This document shows, one piece after another, positions 1 through 12,917 of a DNA stretch of 64,000 bases. Location of the stretch: contig VTFK01000560.1 of the NCBI GenBank assembly GCA_009617715.1, forward strand, positions 62,001 to 126,000, in the 5' to 3' direction. The notes under the pieces were generated by a model, which did not search any database, was not told where the DNA came from, and was given only the letters and a program-made list of their open reading frames with translations. Made by a program: the position numbers and the translations under genes. The stretch comes from Plectrocnemia conspersa. Its lineage: Eukaryota > Arthropoda > Insecta > Trichoptera > Polycentropodidae. Positions within the stretch are counted from its first letter, which is position 1, and each line of letters opens with the position of its first letter.

Positions 1-387
1 CAAAATCAAAAAATAATAATCAGCTATAATAAAAATAAAAATAAATTAAATAATAAGATCCTATATCAGATTATCCGGCGATCTTATATTATATAAATTA
101 GGTTATCGTCTCTGTTGCGAAAATATTGTTTTAAATAAATTTACTCAATGGGCAATTTTTTTCTATATATCTAGATAATATAATATTCTGTAACATAATT
201 TCCAGCCTAATCAGTATTAATCTAATTAAAACGCACTAATTTAAACAAAATAAATATAACTTTCGTGACCTTTAGAAAAAAATGTTAACAATAATACTAC
301 AATCACAATGTTTACACAATAATGATAAAATTTTGTGGAATGTTTTGCATATATTTATCATTGATGGACTACTTAAGTATATCTTTT

Positions 388-3300
388 TTACTCCAGTAAT
401 CTATCAGGATGCTGTATAAGTTTTCAAATGAAAAACTAATTATATAGAAGTAAATAAAGTAATTCTTCATACATTATCAAATACAGAAGTGATTATAAAC
501 GAAATCGATACCTGCTGTTTCGTTATATTTTGTTCATCGGAGGACGAATCGGTGTTTGTAGCAATTTTATTATCGTCTGTTGTAGATTCTATAAAAACAG
601 TTTCATACAGTTAGCTCTAATTGAGACGCTAATATAAAATAAACGGACCTTGACGAGCATCCGTCGTATCGTCGCTAGTCACTCCTTGAAGACTCCACTA
701 CGCCCGAATCCACGCTTACCTAAATGACATATATATTTATATAACACACCCTCAATGTATACTTACTTGATTTTATGTTTACTGTTTGTGTTTGCGTAGA
801 TTCATTGTCTTCTCTAGAATCTAAAAGAAACAAATGTTAGAAATGAGATACGACAGTATAGTTATGAGTCGAGATTCTCACCCCAGAGCTGCCCGTTCAA
901 GAACCTGTGCTCTCTAGAAGCTTCGACGGCTGCGAGGAACGCGTACATATCGACAAAGAGACGAGACGGTATAGCTGCGCTGCCTCCGTCGGGCTCTTCC
1001 GTGTACAACTCGCACAGTGCGATCATCGTTTGAGTGAGGCTCTAAAACAAATTAAGGGTATTGTTGCGGTATGGGTTTTAAGGTATGCGAGACTAACCTT
1101 TGTGACGAATCCGGCCGCCGTCGCCACAAATTTATAGAAGACAAAATCAACCGGGCGGTACATTCCGGCGAGGCACGAGATCTGATCAAACTCGTATTCG
1201 TCTAAGCAAATGCTCTTCCATTGTCTGCGCACGTCTTCCATTGTAGCTTCTTTACCTGCGAACTGATCGTTTGAGGTTTTAACAAGTGCCGCTTTAAAAT
1301 CTCACAATGGATGTCTCTAAAAAAAGTTATAATTTTGACCGCTAGATGGAACTTCTAAAAAACTATTACTTAAAACGCTTAGCAAGATTTTTAAAAGACA
1401 TTTCTAATTATATTATTTTAAAGAATACTTTGTTTCAATTCTATGTTGCTTTAATCTATCATTATGAAGACAAAACTTATGTATATTGCTCTTAAACATA
1501 ATTTATTGTGATAAACAATGAAGTTAAAAGAGAAGTTTTCATATATGTCATCAATAACTAAGTAAATCTAAAATGATCTAACTATTAAAATATTGTTATG
1601 ACTACTCTTAATTCCACAATTTAAACAAGGAGAGCATATTAAGATTAAATTATATGTTTCTTAAACAATCATGCGATAACAAATATTGATGGATATAAAG
1701 AAATAAAGCCTAATTGTAGTATTACATTAGTTAAAAATCAGTACTGTTAATTTGCTTGTATAAATCTCAACATCATATACAAACATATGTATTGTTTTTG
1801 AACATTATAGAGGAAATGTAATGATAAAAGTTATATTGCAAGATATTGTAATACACGTAACTTTGAAGAGACACTTCTCGAGCTATACTGTTTTATCGGC
1901 ATCGGTCATTTTATAAGCTTGTTGTTCCCTGTTACAAAAATGTTAGGTAATACACACCCTCGAGAAGAGACGTGAACGTTTAGACTGATGGACCATTCCA
2001 AAGACATTCCCGAAACATTATTTAATAAAATATAAAAACATCAATACTTATAGAGCGCATGAAATTATGAGTTTGTCATAAATTAATTTCTTAGCATTTT
2101 TTTATGTCTCAGTTCTAATTCTACCCTTATTAATAATGATTGATAGAAATATATTAATAAAACATAATAGTGATCCTATTATATGATATATGTAGATATA
2201 ACTTCATAAGAGATATTTCTAGTTATATTATTTGGTTAAGAACGGTGAAGTAATGTTTGTTTTGACATTTTAACTGAGCAGTTATTCTGAAGACATTACT
2301 ACTCTGAACATTATTTTTTTAAATAAAAACATTATTGATATTTATAGAGCGTAGTTTAAGTTTTACGTATACATATGTATGTACTAATATGATAGACTAG
2401 TGGTATAAGTTGGTGACGAAAACATTAAAGACTTTGTTTAAAATCCTATATGGAATTTCTATTATGTTTGAAAGATCAGAATTAGTAATTATTAAATAAT
2501 TAAAATACCGATCGATTATTATAAATTTGGTTTTCAAAGAACTCACAGATAAAAAATGAAAATAAAATAGAGCTAGGTGGTGCATAGTGACATCTATTGA
2601 CTGTAAGCTGTATATATTTATATATATGTCCACTTTCATATAAATTATTAAAAATATGTTAAGCTAGTCCTTTATTTCATTCTAAAGTAAATTGGAGTTG
2701 TATTTACTAAGAGAATGCATGTGTATATATTGTTCTAATGTTACAGTTAATTTAAACATTGTATAAAACAGCAAATGTTACTAAAAAGTATCAGTTTAGT
2801 TCCATTTCTAAGTATCTCATGCTATTTATTAAAAAAAATAGATTTAGGTCGAATATTATATTATTCAACATTGAAATTTATACACAAAATATGGAATTTT
2901 ATTCATAAGGCTAGATTTAAAGATACTGATAAAGGTTCATATTATTTTATACGTCAGTAAATTTACCACAAAATCAATGGATAGAATCTTAATACAAAAC
3001 ATTAAAGTACTAAAGTTAACTATTCTGCAATTTAAGAAGAGACATCAATTCTATGGTATTTAAACAGATCAGTGATTCAATAGAAGATACGTATGGCCTT
3101 GCTCTATAAACATTTTATTTACAGCAATACAAAAAACATGCAGTGCATAAAATAAAGGAATAGCTTTACACGTATGCTGTTATTTAAACATTAAATTCAA
3201 CATTAGGTTTCAACATAACTTTACATGTCTTTGTTGCTAGAATTACAACAAAGTTATGAAGCATAATTAGAACCAAAAATAATCCGTGTTCCGATTCTTA

Positions 3301-4027
3301 CTATAACAATCGACGGATACAAAAACATGTAACAAAAATATGAGATTTTGCATTTATTAAAAACAGATTTCAAAGTCAGTATTGTAAAATTTAGATACTG
3401 TTGGTCTCTAAAATAAATATAATAACATAAGTTGTATAGGAAACTTTTACATACTACATAAAGAAAAGACATTTCTTTTGTCGAAACCAATGAAGTAAAG
3501 TATGTTCCTGTATTTATGAACCATAATGGAAGTAGGCGCATGCCTATTCGAAGAAGCGTAATTATTAATGACATAATGTGATATGATTAAGATAAAAATT
3601 TGCTAGTAGATGTTGTTTAATAAAAAACCGTGACGTATGAAATTATCAGTAGAGCAAATCGATACTCAGAACGAGGCAGGTTTTTGTAAACGGCGCTGTG
3701 TTGGGAATTGAAAACTTGCCTGTTGGACGATGAGTTTGATGTATCCCTGCGTTAGACCTCTCTCCGTCTTGAGCAGAGGGTACTCTAAGCGCACCTTCGC
3801 CGGAGGTCTCCTCCCGTCGGCTAGGGCCCTGAAGTAGGACGCGGACCATACCAGCAAGTCGTAGGGCTGAGTTCTGATCGCAGCTGAGACAGTTCATAGA
3901 ATGTTATTCTAGAAGCGGGATAGGGACAGTAGAACTCACCCTTGGCGTAGAGCTTGAGCACATGCGGAAAAGAGGGGGGCACGTACAGCTGGCCGCCGCT
4001 GCACACAATTTCGCTCAGCTGCCTCAT
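388..4027 (-). CDS. ROPN1L: Ropporin-1-like protein, seven-exon gene
   Basis: Homologue of ropporin-1-like, an RIIa (PKA regulatory-subunit-like) protein that sits in the radial spokes of motile cilia and sperm flagella and binds AKAP helices. Exons in transcript order are 4027-3940, 3883-3716, 1255-1098, 1041-882, 820-767, 588-512 and 411-388. Every junction has GT and AG, and all phases agree, giving about 242 aa against roughly 230 in mammals. The RIIa domain spans about residues 8-50, with the block AKAAIRTQPYDLLVWSASYF and then GLTQGYIKLI. Exons 3-4 carry RRQWKSICL and CELYTEEPDGGSAAIP, both diagnostic of the family. The ATG at 4027 is chosen because the extension to 4063 starts at TTG and overlaps an X-box. 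Exons 1-4 are secure. The Ser/Thr/Asp-rich tail from exons 5-7 is an inference, and another terminal exon (719-679) is possible. Confidence 0.88.
679..719 (-). CDS. Possible alternative terminal exon of the ropporin-like gene
   Basis: On the minus strand an acceptor (CATTTAG) at 721-720 is followed by an open stretch in the phase left by either exon 4 or exon 5. It reads KRGFGRSGVFKE and then TGA. It is more GC-rich than exons 5-7 and is phase-compatible, so it may be the real or an alternative C-terminus. No transcript support is available from sequence alone. Confidence 0.35.
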
Positions 4028-4051
4028 GGTCTTCTTGTGATGTCGACGACG

Positions 4052-4064
4052 GTTACTAGGCAAC
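4052..4064. promoter_or_regulatory. X-box (RFX-factor site) at the ropporin-like promoter
   Basis: GTTACTAGGCAAC is a two-half-site RFX motif (RYYNYY, one-base spacer, RRNRAC). It lies 25 bp upstream of the inferred ATG of the ropporin-like gene. RFX factors drive ciliary genes through X-boxes close to the start site, which fits a flagellar radial-spoke protein and supports the ATG at 4027. Confidence 0.6.
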
Positions 4065-4749
4065 GACCTACTGGGCGAGAGCTATTTAATTTAACGTTCG
4101 ATACACAGATGGACACGATTTCATAAAAATAATCATATATTATTCAACAAACAAAAATCAAAATATTTGTATACAAAAAATAGATAATTTAATAAAAAGC
4201 GTGAACCATGATTGTACGAGTGAACGATAACTACAACATATATTATGGAATGACTTTATTAGTTCAAAAGATAAATTTATTTTAATTCGCTTTACATTCA
4301 GAATTTATAATTACTTCCGTGTATAAAATAGAATGTCAATATATCTTTAAACTGACTAGAAAAATATTTAGCAAAAATTAAATTGTATCTTATGAAGGGT
4401 TTATATATGTTAAAAATGTAAACAAACACAAGCTAAATATTGATGTTAGAACACCTAAGTTTACTCACAATAGCCACATAGCATATAGATATAAAGTATC
4501 ATTATAAGCTTACAGACACACGCATAGAAACAACATTCTTGCCCTGTGAACGATTAGCACTGTTGTATGTATTTAGCTTTATCGAATGTCATATGGGGGG
4601 TATAAATGTTACAATAAATATGTATTTTTTGTTAAAGTCTTATTTTCCCTAGTTAAGTCCAAATACATATATAATAGATATATATTTCTATAGAAGAAGA
4701 TATATATTTCTACGAACGAAAATATAATTTAACTGATAAGTACTAGTTT

Positions 4750-4850
4750 AAAATGTCTATGAAACTCAATTTAACAGTTGCGAAACGTACATTTTCTGTT
4801 CAAACCCAAACCTAACCTAATGAAAGTTCTAAAACTAATTATATTTCTTG
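4750..4850. repeat. Dispersed repeat family 1 copy
   Basis: Contains AAAATGTCTATGAAACTCAA, then a CAAACCTAACCTAATGAAAG block. Related copies are at 17845-17945 and 43985-44045, and a reverse-oriented piece lies at about 9105-9145. It is a short interspersed element or transposon end of unknown class. Confidence 0.5.
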
Positions 4851-5017
4851 AGTTGAAAATACAAACTAAACCAACTGATCATTCAGGAAAAAATAAGCGG
4901 AACAAGAACAGACAGATCCATAGCTTGTCTGCACTTCGATATTACATTAAAATATGATAGCTATCCTTACCGATATTACTACATACTTCTGATATGAGAG
5001 TATTGGTAAAAGTGTAT

Positions 5018-5222
5018 TCGTGCAACGGCGACGGCACGATTTTATTGATTTTGACGTGAATTTTTGACTTCTGATAAGGGATAATTGCTTTTTGCGTTCT
5101 TATATTAAGCAAAATTCAGTTTACATAGACATTCGATTCTCACTTGTTGTAAGTAATAATATTGTTATGCCTTTGACGTGAATTCTAAACAGGGAGGCTA
5201 TTTGGGGGAAGGGGGGGGGGCA
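5018..5222. repeat. Dispersed repeat family 2 with poly-G tract
   Basis: The block CGACGGCACGATTTTATTG, then TTTTTGACTTCTG and AGCAAAATTC, recurs at about 59345-59475, with a partial third unit at about 59540-59580. In this copy it runs into a G-tract of eleven or more G. Confidence 0.5.
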
Positions 5223-8200
5223 GATGGAGGTATTTGCCTCCACCTTTTTATTAAATAATATAACACAAACTTCAAAATATACTTTAAAACAAGACATATT
5301 ATATGGGTGCATAATCAAAGATTTCTGAAAAGCTATATAAGAAATAATAAATAAAAGTAATATGGAGTCTCTCAGAGTGAAATTGCTAAAAGTAACCCAG
5401 CTCTATATATTTTTCAGTGACTGCTTTAAATTTTAAATTTTTTTGTAAAAATCTTATAGTAATTGTATATCTGACATTGAACTGGAATAATTTTTTTTAA
5501 AGTAAAAATATATACTAGTCAATAAATAAATAGTTTAGAGCAATTTGGTCAAATAATATATACTTATACTCTGTCAAGCCGAAGAGCAGAGAGGGGGGGG
5601 GGCAGAGATGCATATTACATATGTGTTTCATTAGTATGTACAGTATTTCTAGACTGGTGGTATTGACACTGTTTCTGATCTTTTCACAAGTGAAGTATTT
5701 CAACAGGTTAAACAAATGTAAATAAATATCGCATAGCTTTATAAGGAAATTAAGTTTTTTCTAATAAACAATGCTCGTTATTATCAGACGCCATTTTAAA
5801 TTTACACATTGTGTGAATCTTAAAGGAACATTTTCCTTCAAGATTTGTATTGTGTACAAAATGGACTCTTCCGTAAATAATATACGTATAGGGCAGGATG
5901 AGTATGTTATTGCGTTTTAATTTTGAGTATAGCGGTTCCCAAAAAATCAATAGACTGGTAGGCGGAAACTAAATATCGAATTATTACTAGCGGATCCCTG
6001 GGCAACGGAGACTAATCGAAGCGCTTTATTTTCACGCGATGCTTTTCAGGGTTGGAGCGCTTTCGAAATCTGTCCTTCGTTTAATTACAGTCCAAAGCTA
6101 AACGCTTGCTATGTATATTTTTTACCAAATTATCGAGTTATTGGATTTATTCCAAATAGATTATTTCTGCTTAGTGTTTTTATCCAAAACAAAATATTAA
6201 CTTTGCGTTTTTTAAAATAATACACAGCAGGAGCAATCAAGTCAAAGCTAAGAACCATTTAAAGAAATGGTAATATTATTTTTAAATTACAATAAATATA
6301 TAGTTTATGACAGCCCGTTTTCTTAGAAATTTAATTATATATACGTAATTATATTGAATCAATTATAAATAAGATTGTGACTTATATCAATTATTCAGAA
6401 AGATTTTTTATACTTAAATTATAAACTTACTAATCAATATTCGAATTACTTATGATGGCAGATAATTGTAATCTCCAATCTCTATTAAGATCGTTAGCTA
6501 GTGTGAACCGCCGTATTATTACAAAATGGTGACTAATTAAAAAAAATGTGAATCTGTAAAATCCTAGAAAGGTTAAAAAGTCATAAGTCATGGTTTATAA
6601 TATATTTAAAAAAAAACATCTAAAAATCATATTAGATAGATTTTGATATTTAGAAATTTGCATATTTTTTTTTAAAAAACTTCACGTGCAGTTTTTGATG
6701 AAAGGAATTTTTAGCTTAGAGATGAGTTGAATTTACGGGTAGGTAAAAATATTTTATTATCCTAGCTGAATTTAGTTGATGTATTTGAAAATCTAAATAA
6801 TAATAATAATAAATATACATAAGTATTTATCAGTTTCATCCTTAAATGATTCAATTTAATGGCAATTGTTTCTCGAATTTATAAAATTTAAAATTTTGCA
6901 GCATTTTAGTGAAAATAAATTGATTTTTTAAATTTAACTTTTATCCAGAAATTTTACTGGTTATCCCTCGGAAGCCATGAGAATTCATCCAAACTCGCAC
7001 CGAGTGAAACTACGTAGGAGCATCAACTTAGATTTAAAAGATCGAAAAAGCGGCTGCTTCCCTTTTCACGTCAACCCTGATCCAGCTACGTTAAATTTAT
7101 CTTATATAAAATAAATATGTTCAGGAGCGAGAGATGTATCTCAAGACAAATTAAGGCCATTTATGTGTGATTCATGGACAGAAAACTATTGGTGCATTGC
7201 TTCTGATTGTGTCAACATATTACCGTAAGTCAGGTTTTTCAACTTTGCTGCTAATGTAAACAAATCAACGAATTAAGTGGAGGTTGAATATTATATTCGA
7301 TTGCACTTCAAACGTTCTTCCGCGTATACTAGAGTTGCCAAAGAAAAATTTCAATACCATGACACACTAGTGGACTTTTAAGCTGAAGATTTAATCAGTT
7401 AAGTTAATAATATAAATAATATGTTGCCAGTGCATTATAATTAAATATAATTTATGTAAAATTGGACTATTGAACTTGTGAAAAAAATTAATTAAGAGCA
7501 TTTTATTTATGAATTTAAAACGGGTAAAAAGCTACTGAAACTGTAAAATAAAAAATGCTTTCGGTGTGGGCACTGCTATGAAACGTGTAATTTAATAGTA
7601 GTTCCATAATTTCGTTCTGGGGAAGAAATCCTCAAAGTTGAAGAAAGTCATGGGTATTCTTTCGTATTTAAAACCGAACTATTGAATCAGAACCACGCTC
7701 CATAATCCAACAACTTAACCTCCAAAAATATATATTGTCATTGAAAACAACACGCCTAGGAAAAACACAAAGATAAAGAAAATACACGGTCACTCTTAAA
7801 GAACACTTTCTTGGAAAGCTTCCTGGAAAACTATAGAGCTGGTCAATATACGCTTAAGAACATGTATAGTATGATCCTTACAATATCTCAATACCCACCC
7901 TTTGCTAATCTCTGACCTGATATATGAAATAAAAATAATTCGCCTCTTAGATGAATCGATTTTGTACAATTGTCAGTTTATGGAAAACGTTATTCAAAGC
8001 GAAATTTCTCCCAAGATTTTATCTAATCTCCACGAGAATAGATTGGAAACTTGTTAATGTGAATTATCTAACGAGCGTAAATAATAATTATTAAATACTA
8101 ATTTATATATAACGTTTACACGTGCGTGTTGCATATAATACGATTGCGCCGAGGCATGTGCGCTCTGAGCAATTTTCTAGAACGCAATTCCACTTGCATT

Positions 8201-9367
8201 TGTGTGAAAAAAACGAACTAGTAATTTTCTACATTTTTACACTTCGAGTTCGAAGATTCACTTTTCATTTATATTCCAACAGTAAATATTTAATGTGAAA
8301 ACCGCAAGTTTAATCGTAATGTTTAACCGTGGGGCGTTTTGCGAACCCTTCGACGCAACCAACCCCTAGGTATAATCGAGCGTGAACTTTACGCACGCCG
8401 ATTACAAACATTTACAAGCGATTACGTATTTTATAAAACAATCAACTCGCACTATAAACAACACAAAAGTAAATATGTACAGTAAACCGTAATTCTAAAT
8501 ATTAGACAATCAAATAAATAAATACTTAAAATTACTATTAGATTTTCTTACAAGTAGTTATTTTTTTGATTAACTATGACTAGAATACAAAAAAACTAAT
8601 TTAAATCTTAGGTATCTCTCTAGAATTGCTATACTGAGTTTTATTATATGTAAGTCTATGTTTGTTTAAGTAATATAAATAAGCACACTAACAAAAAACT
8701 AATGACTCATTTGTATAAGTTACTGAAAATTTGTACAAAGAAATTCAGTTGGTGTCACAATTAGATAATATAAACAACTAATTTTATAATAAAAAATTGC
8801 GTATGCTAGAAACAAATATAAGCGTGTAGTAAAAAAAGGGTTTTAATGTTAACGTCATGGAATAAGTTATGCGAATGTAGGACAATAAACGGTCGTGACG
8901 ATAAACACAGGGGGTTGAAAGGAAATTACATATTTGCTTTGGGGCGATAATTGATCATGGTAATTGGTGAAAACGGCAATTTGTCCGCAGTTTACCATAA
9001 TTATACAATGATAGGGATTTTTATCTTTATGCATATTTAACTCGAGTCAAAATCGAAACAAATTATATTAGAATCATAGAAAACTGTATTTCATATTACA
9101 AGTTCAAATGAACGTTTCGCAATTGTCAAATTGAGTTTCATGTACATTTTAGAGCAGCATTCAACAAACTTCTGATTTATGACGAATAGTTGGTGAGTTC
9201 AGCTGTTAAAATGTTTTTCACGGCAGTGTTCACAGTGGGAACGCTCGTTACCGAGCCGTTACCGTTAAAAAGTGATTTTATGAAACGAACTACTAATTTA
9301 CTTAAAAAAATAGAAAATATTAATCTCATACTTATGAAAGTATGTTGCTTGAGTTTTTAGAAAGCTA

Positions 9368-9513
9368 CTATATGAAGCATTTTTTAAAGTTGCTAAGGGG
9401 CGACAATCTGTCAATGCTCGGCGGCTTTCGTCTGCTAGCTTTAGAGTTCTCTACAGAGTCGCGATTGCGTCCCTTATTCCGGTTGTCAGGCCAGGACGTC
9501 AGTGCTTCAGAAC
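9368..9513 (-). pseudogene. Coding-like fragment left of a hAT MITE
   Basis: The minus-strand frame reads EALTSWPDNRNKGR, later SRRKPPSIDRLSPLSNFKKC, then stops at 9368. The composition is coding-like (Ser/Lys/Arg-rich with a phospho-site-like SPLS), but I recognise no family. It adjoins the hAT MITE insertion at 9514-9778. When the insertion and one duplicated octamer are removed, the frame does not join that of the fragment at 9787-9864. It may be a broken exon or a 3' UTR. Confidence 0.3.
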
Positions 9514-9778
9514 CAGTAACGTAGCTATGGAGGAGGGGGCGGGCCGCCCCGGGCGGCACTTGCTTGGTGGCGGCATATTCGCGATGGGATCATCTAGTGT
9601 GGTTCTTAACCCTGAATGCATTAAAACATATATAAATCCACGAATAACAAGAGCTTAATAATAACCAATTTATTATTTTAAGAAATGCTGATTTTATGAC
9701 CCTGCAAAAAATGTATGGGGGGGAGGGGGGCAATTTTAAGGATCACCCTGAGCGGCACATACCCTAACTACGTCGCTG
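9514..9778. mobile_element. hAT-type MITE with 8-bp target-site duplication
   Basis: The termini are CAGTAACGTAGCTATGG on the left and the inverse of CAGCGACGTAGTTAGGG on the right. The flanks are the identical octamer TTCAGAAC at 9506-9513 and 9779-9786. The 265-bp length and 8-bp duplication identify a non-autonomous hAT-superfamily element. The internal GCGGCACTTGCTTG block is shared with a truncated copy at 58316-58485. Confidence 0.85.
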
Positions 9779-9786
9779 TTCAGAAC

Positions 9787-9864
9787 GCTCCTCTTGCACG
9801 AGTCATCCAGTTTCTCAACGAGCTTTTCAAACACAAGGATGTTTTCGGCGATAGCCATAAGAAG
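9787..9864 (-). CDS. Candidate orphan exon beside the hAT MITE
   Basis: After a minus-strand acceptor (TTGTTCCAG, ending at 9865) the frame reads LLMAIAENILVFEKLVEKLD then DSCKRSVL, an amphipathic, coding-like stretch. It currently runs into the MITE end, where AGG is followed by the good donor GTATGT at about 9757. In the pre-insertion allele it would stop after two more residues. I found no companion exons and no family match, so this is an unassigned fragment and possibly a pseudogene. Confidence 0.3.
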
Positions 9865-12800
9865 CTGGAACAAAATATGTAAGATGATCATTTATTTTAG
9901 GTGTGCACCATATCTGTTTTTTTTATTTTTTAAATGTTGAATTATTATTTACATAATTGCCATCATGACGCATGGGGGAAATCTGTTTGGTCATGATGGT
10001 TAAACTTGTAATAAAAAATTATGAGGGATCTTAATAAACAACAATTAAGAGAAACAATACAATATAGTGTAAAGAATGGGACCACACAAAGGCTATCACA
10101 ACGACTAGAAAAAAGGATCACATAAATAACACGCAAGGATTTTCTGGTGCATTGACAGAATATTTATTTGTTGCGAAACGGTCACGGGAAACAATATATC
10201 ACCACAATATTACCGTTGCACAATTCGACCTAGCAGATGTCCATCGAGCAAATGTCACTTTCTAAAGGCGTATTGTAAAATATTACGCTGTTCTAAGAAG
10301 CGAGTGCAACGATTGACTGGATGATCGCTGCATGATTGTGATTGGTCAGGAAGCTTCTGGTCTCCAGCGAGGAAGAGGCAGACATTGACAGACACTCGAA
10401 AACACTAGCAGACACTGCCAGCCCGCGGACAACATACGGTCATGGATGCTCGCATCATTGATAGATTGGAATGGTTAAATTTTCAAGATTAATGTTTTAG
10501 TATTTATATATAAGTTAGAAAATAATATATTACCCGAGTATTTTAATAAGTAATTAATAATAAATAAATATGTATATAAATTTAATACTATAAATAAAGA
10601 AAATTTAAGCATAGTTAGGTATAAGAAAACGAGTACGGCTAGGAGAATTATGTACGGAGGTGTTAATTTATATAATAATATTCCTAGGACAATCCTCAAA
10701 AATAAAACTGTAACGGGTTTCGTAGATGGAATAAAAAAACACCTTCGTGCATTAAGAGATAATTTTTTTTCTGTTTATGTTATAAATATATTATATATAA
10801 GTTTAGTTAAAATTTGTTTGATGTAAAAATTAGCTATAAAGCTAAATAAATTAATAAAATAAATAAATAAATGCTGGGAGGGACTCCACCATACGAACAC
10901 CGCAGCAGAGAAAATTTTCACTGACTTCATCCCTCCGCCAGTTTCTCCACCACCGCTCGGAGAATAACGATCACTCCCATTATAGTAACTCACAATACAT
11001 GTAATATAAACTAAATGAAATTCTTACTAGTTTTCACCTGTTTCTTACTGCCTGCGAAGTCACACCCCTTAGAGTTATCAAACCTTAAAAAGTAAAATAA
11101 ATAATAATGTATTTTTATATTCTCTAGTATTATATTATTAATCTTTAAACAGACAAATAATAACAAATAATAATCGTTCTTTCTTGATTTACAAAGAGTG
11201 ATCATTAAACGACATAGGTAAAGTAATTAAAATCGATTACTGAAGCGAAAACCGAGTTACAGCAAATCACCCAGAAGACTTCGATTGCGCTGGGGTGATT
11301 AGAGTCGTATCAGATACTGTCGGAAGATAAACTTCAGGATCGATGAGATGACGGAAGCTTTTACAAGGGATGGCTCAAATAAAGTTTTAGGTAAAATACA
11401 TTCTGCACGATAATTTTGCATTTTTTTCACATAAAGATAAAGTGACTTAATTTATATGTAAAATAAATTGCCGATATATATTTATAACAAAATATAGACT
11501 CAGAATAAAATGACACGTATATTATATATCTTTATGGCAAAATATTTTTAACGAATTAATGGCGAGTTAAATGATAATTAATTAAATAATTGAGAAATGG
11601 TGAGTGAATGCATTGTTTGTATCGTTTTGTTTGAAAAGAGATTTATGCTATAAATACATACGAAGAAAGTTTATTCACGTTAGAATCGATAAATATGTGG
11701 ACGACCTCGAAAAAGTAAATTGGGCGAGTTTGATATTATTCGAACGACACATGTTTTGCTAACATTGACAGCGGACGATAAACGAGCGAGTAATTAAACT
11801 AAATCAGCGATAGAACGATTTCGCGTTATAAATTAACCTTTGACCTATAAAAGGTATTAATATTATCGCCGTCGAATGCGTAGAAAAGTCTCAGATTACA
11901 AAATAGCGTTTAGCGGTTGCGTCAGATTCCAAACGAGTCGTAGTATTTCGTACGGTCGTAGGTGAGAAGCCTTCGTCGTCTACGGCGAGTTTTTTCAATA
12001 TTGCGCACACACGCACGTCCTCGATTACGCGCATGGGGTCGAAAGTCCCACCTGTTCGTCCCGCCGATTCCCACGTATCAATAACCGAATCGAAGGGTAT
12101 TAACATATTAGGAGCGTTTTACATTTTTAAAACATAAAAAGGGGAGAAAAGTCATTTCGGTCGTTGTATTCGTCGCACATGCGCCCGTTTTTGTTGTTCG
12201 CTATCGATTCGCTTCGAGGATTTTTACCGAGCCACCTTGCGTTTCGAATTTGCCATCGCAGCTCATGCGTTATATAATTGCTTACAATATTTACATCGAA
12301 GCGTGCCGTACGATTCTGACGATCGAAAGTGGGGTGTAAAGTGAATCGAAGATTAACGAGAAAAACTTTGTCCGATAGTGACTCAAAACCGAGCCATCGA
12401 AACAAAAACGTTAATATATTTTGCTAGTTAATTTATTAAAATAACCAATATTATACGGTCGTCAAGTACCCTTTCAATTAGAAATTCTAAATAATACATT
12501 CATACAATGTTACCTCATCATTTTTTCTCAAAATGTAGTCCTTTTCAAGTTAAAAATCGGTCGCTAAAATTTAATTTAGCGTTTGGACGTTGTGTTCACA
12601 CCAGTACGTATAAAAAGCGGATAAGAAAATATCTTCATGATTTCTATTCTCCAAATTTTACCCATGTATAAAAGTGTCACAATAGAACGTTATTTTTTAA
12701 ATAATAAAAGAATATTGTATTATATTCAAATAAATGAATATGAATTATAAAAGTAAATGAATATTTATTCTATAATATTATAAAATAGTATATTTATTTC

Positions 12801-12917
12801 AAAACTAGTAAAAAATATTGAAATAAATCTAGAATTGTGTAAGTGTTTATAACGATAATAAATAAAAGTCAAAATTGCAACTCCTTTGCTTTCAAATAAA
12901 TTTCATTAGTTAAAAAC
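9865..12917. other. Gene-poor stretch with a CpG-richer island
   Basis: Mostly AT-rich. A GC-richer patch at 10305-10450 has no clear frame. The stretch 11880-12405 is noticeably CpG-rich and holds two uncharacterised minus-strand open frames of 71 and 92 codons (12106-11891 and 12405-12127). Their sequences resemble nothing I recognise, so I treat this as a possible regulatory region rather than genes. Confidence 0.4.

Larger units (their letters stand above)
4065..9367. other. AT-rich DNA with no recognisable gene
   Basis: I see no open frame with family resemblance. The stretch contains poly-G tracts (about 5205-5222 and 5593-5602), repeat-family copies (4750-4850 and about 5018-5170) and a modestly GC-richer patch at 5990-6080 containing an RFX-like half-site (GTTGCC on the minus strand). 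The patch at 8320-8400 is also CpG-richer. None is assignable. Confidence 0.6.

Noticed and set aside
5593..5602. Possible CRISPR or tandem array near the poly-G tracts
   Set aside because: No spaced repeats of constant length, and the context is eukaryotic.
7060..7085. tRNA-like stretch (CCTGATCCAGCTACG)
   Set aside because: No cloverleaf could be formed and no A or B boxes are at correct spacing.
11891..12405. Two minus-strand frames of 71 and 92 codons in a CpG-rich patch
   Set aside because: No recognisable domain, splice partners or start context; kept only as part of a possible regulatory region.
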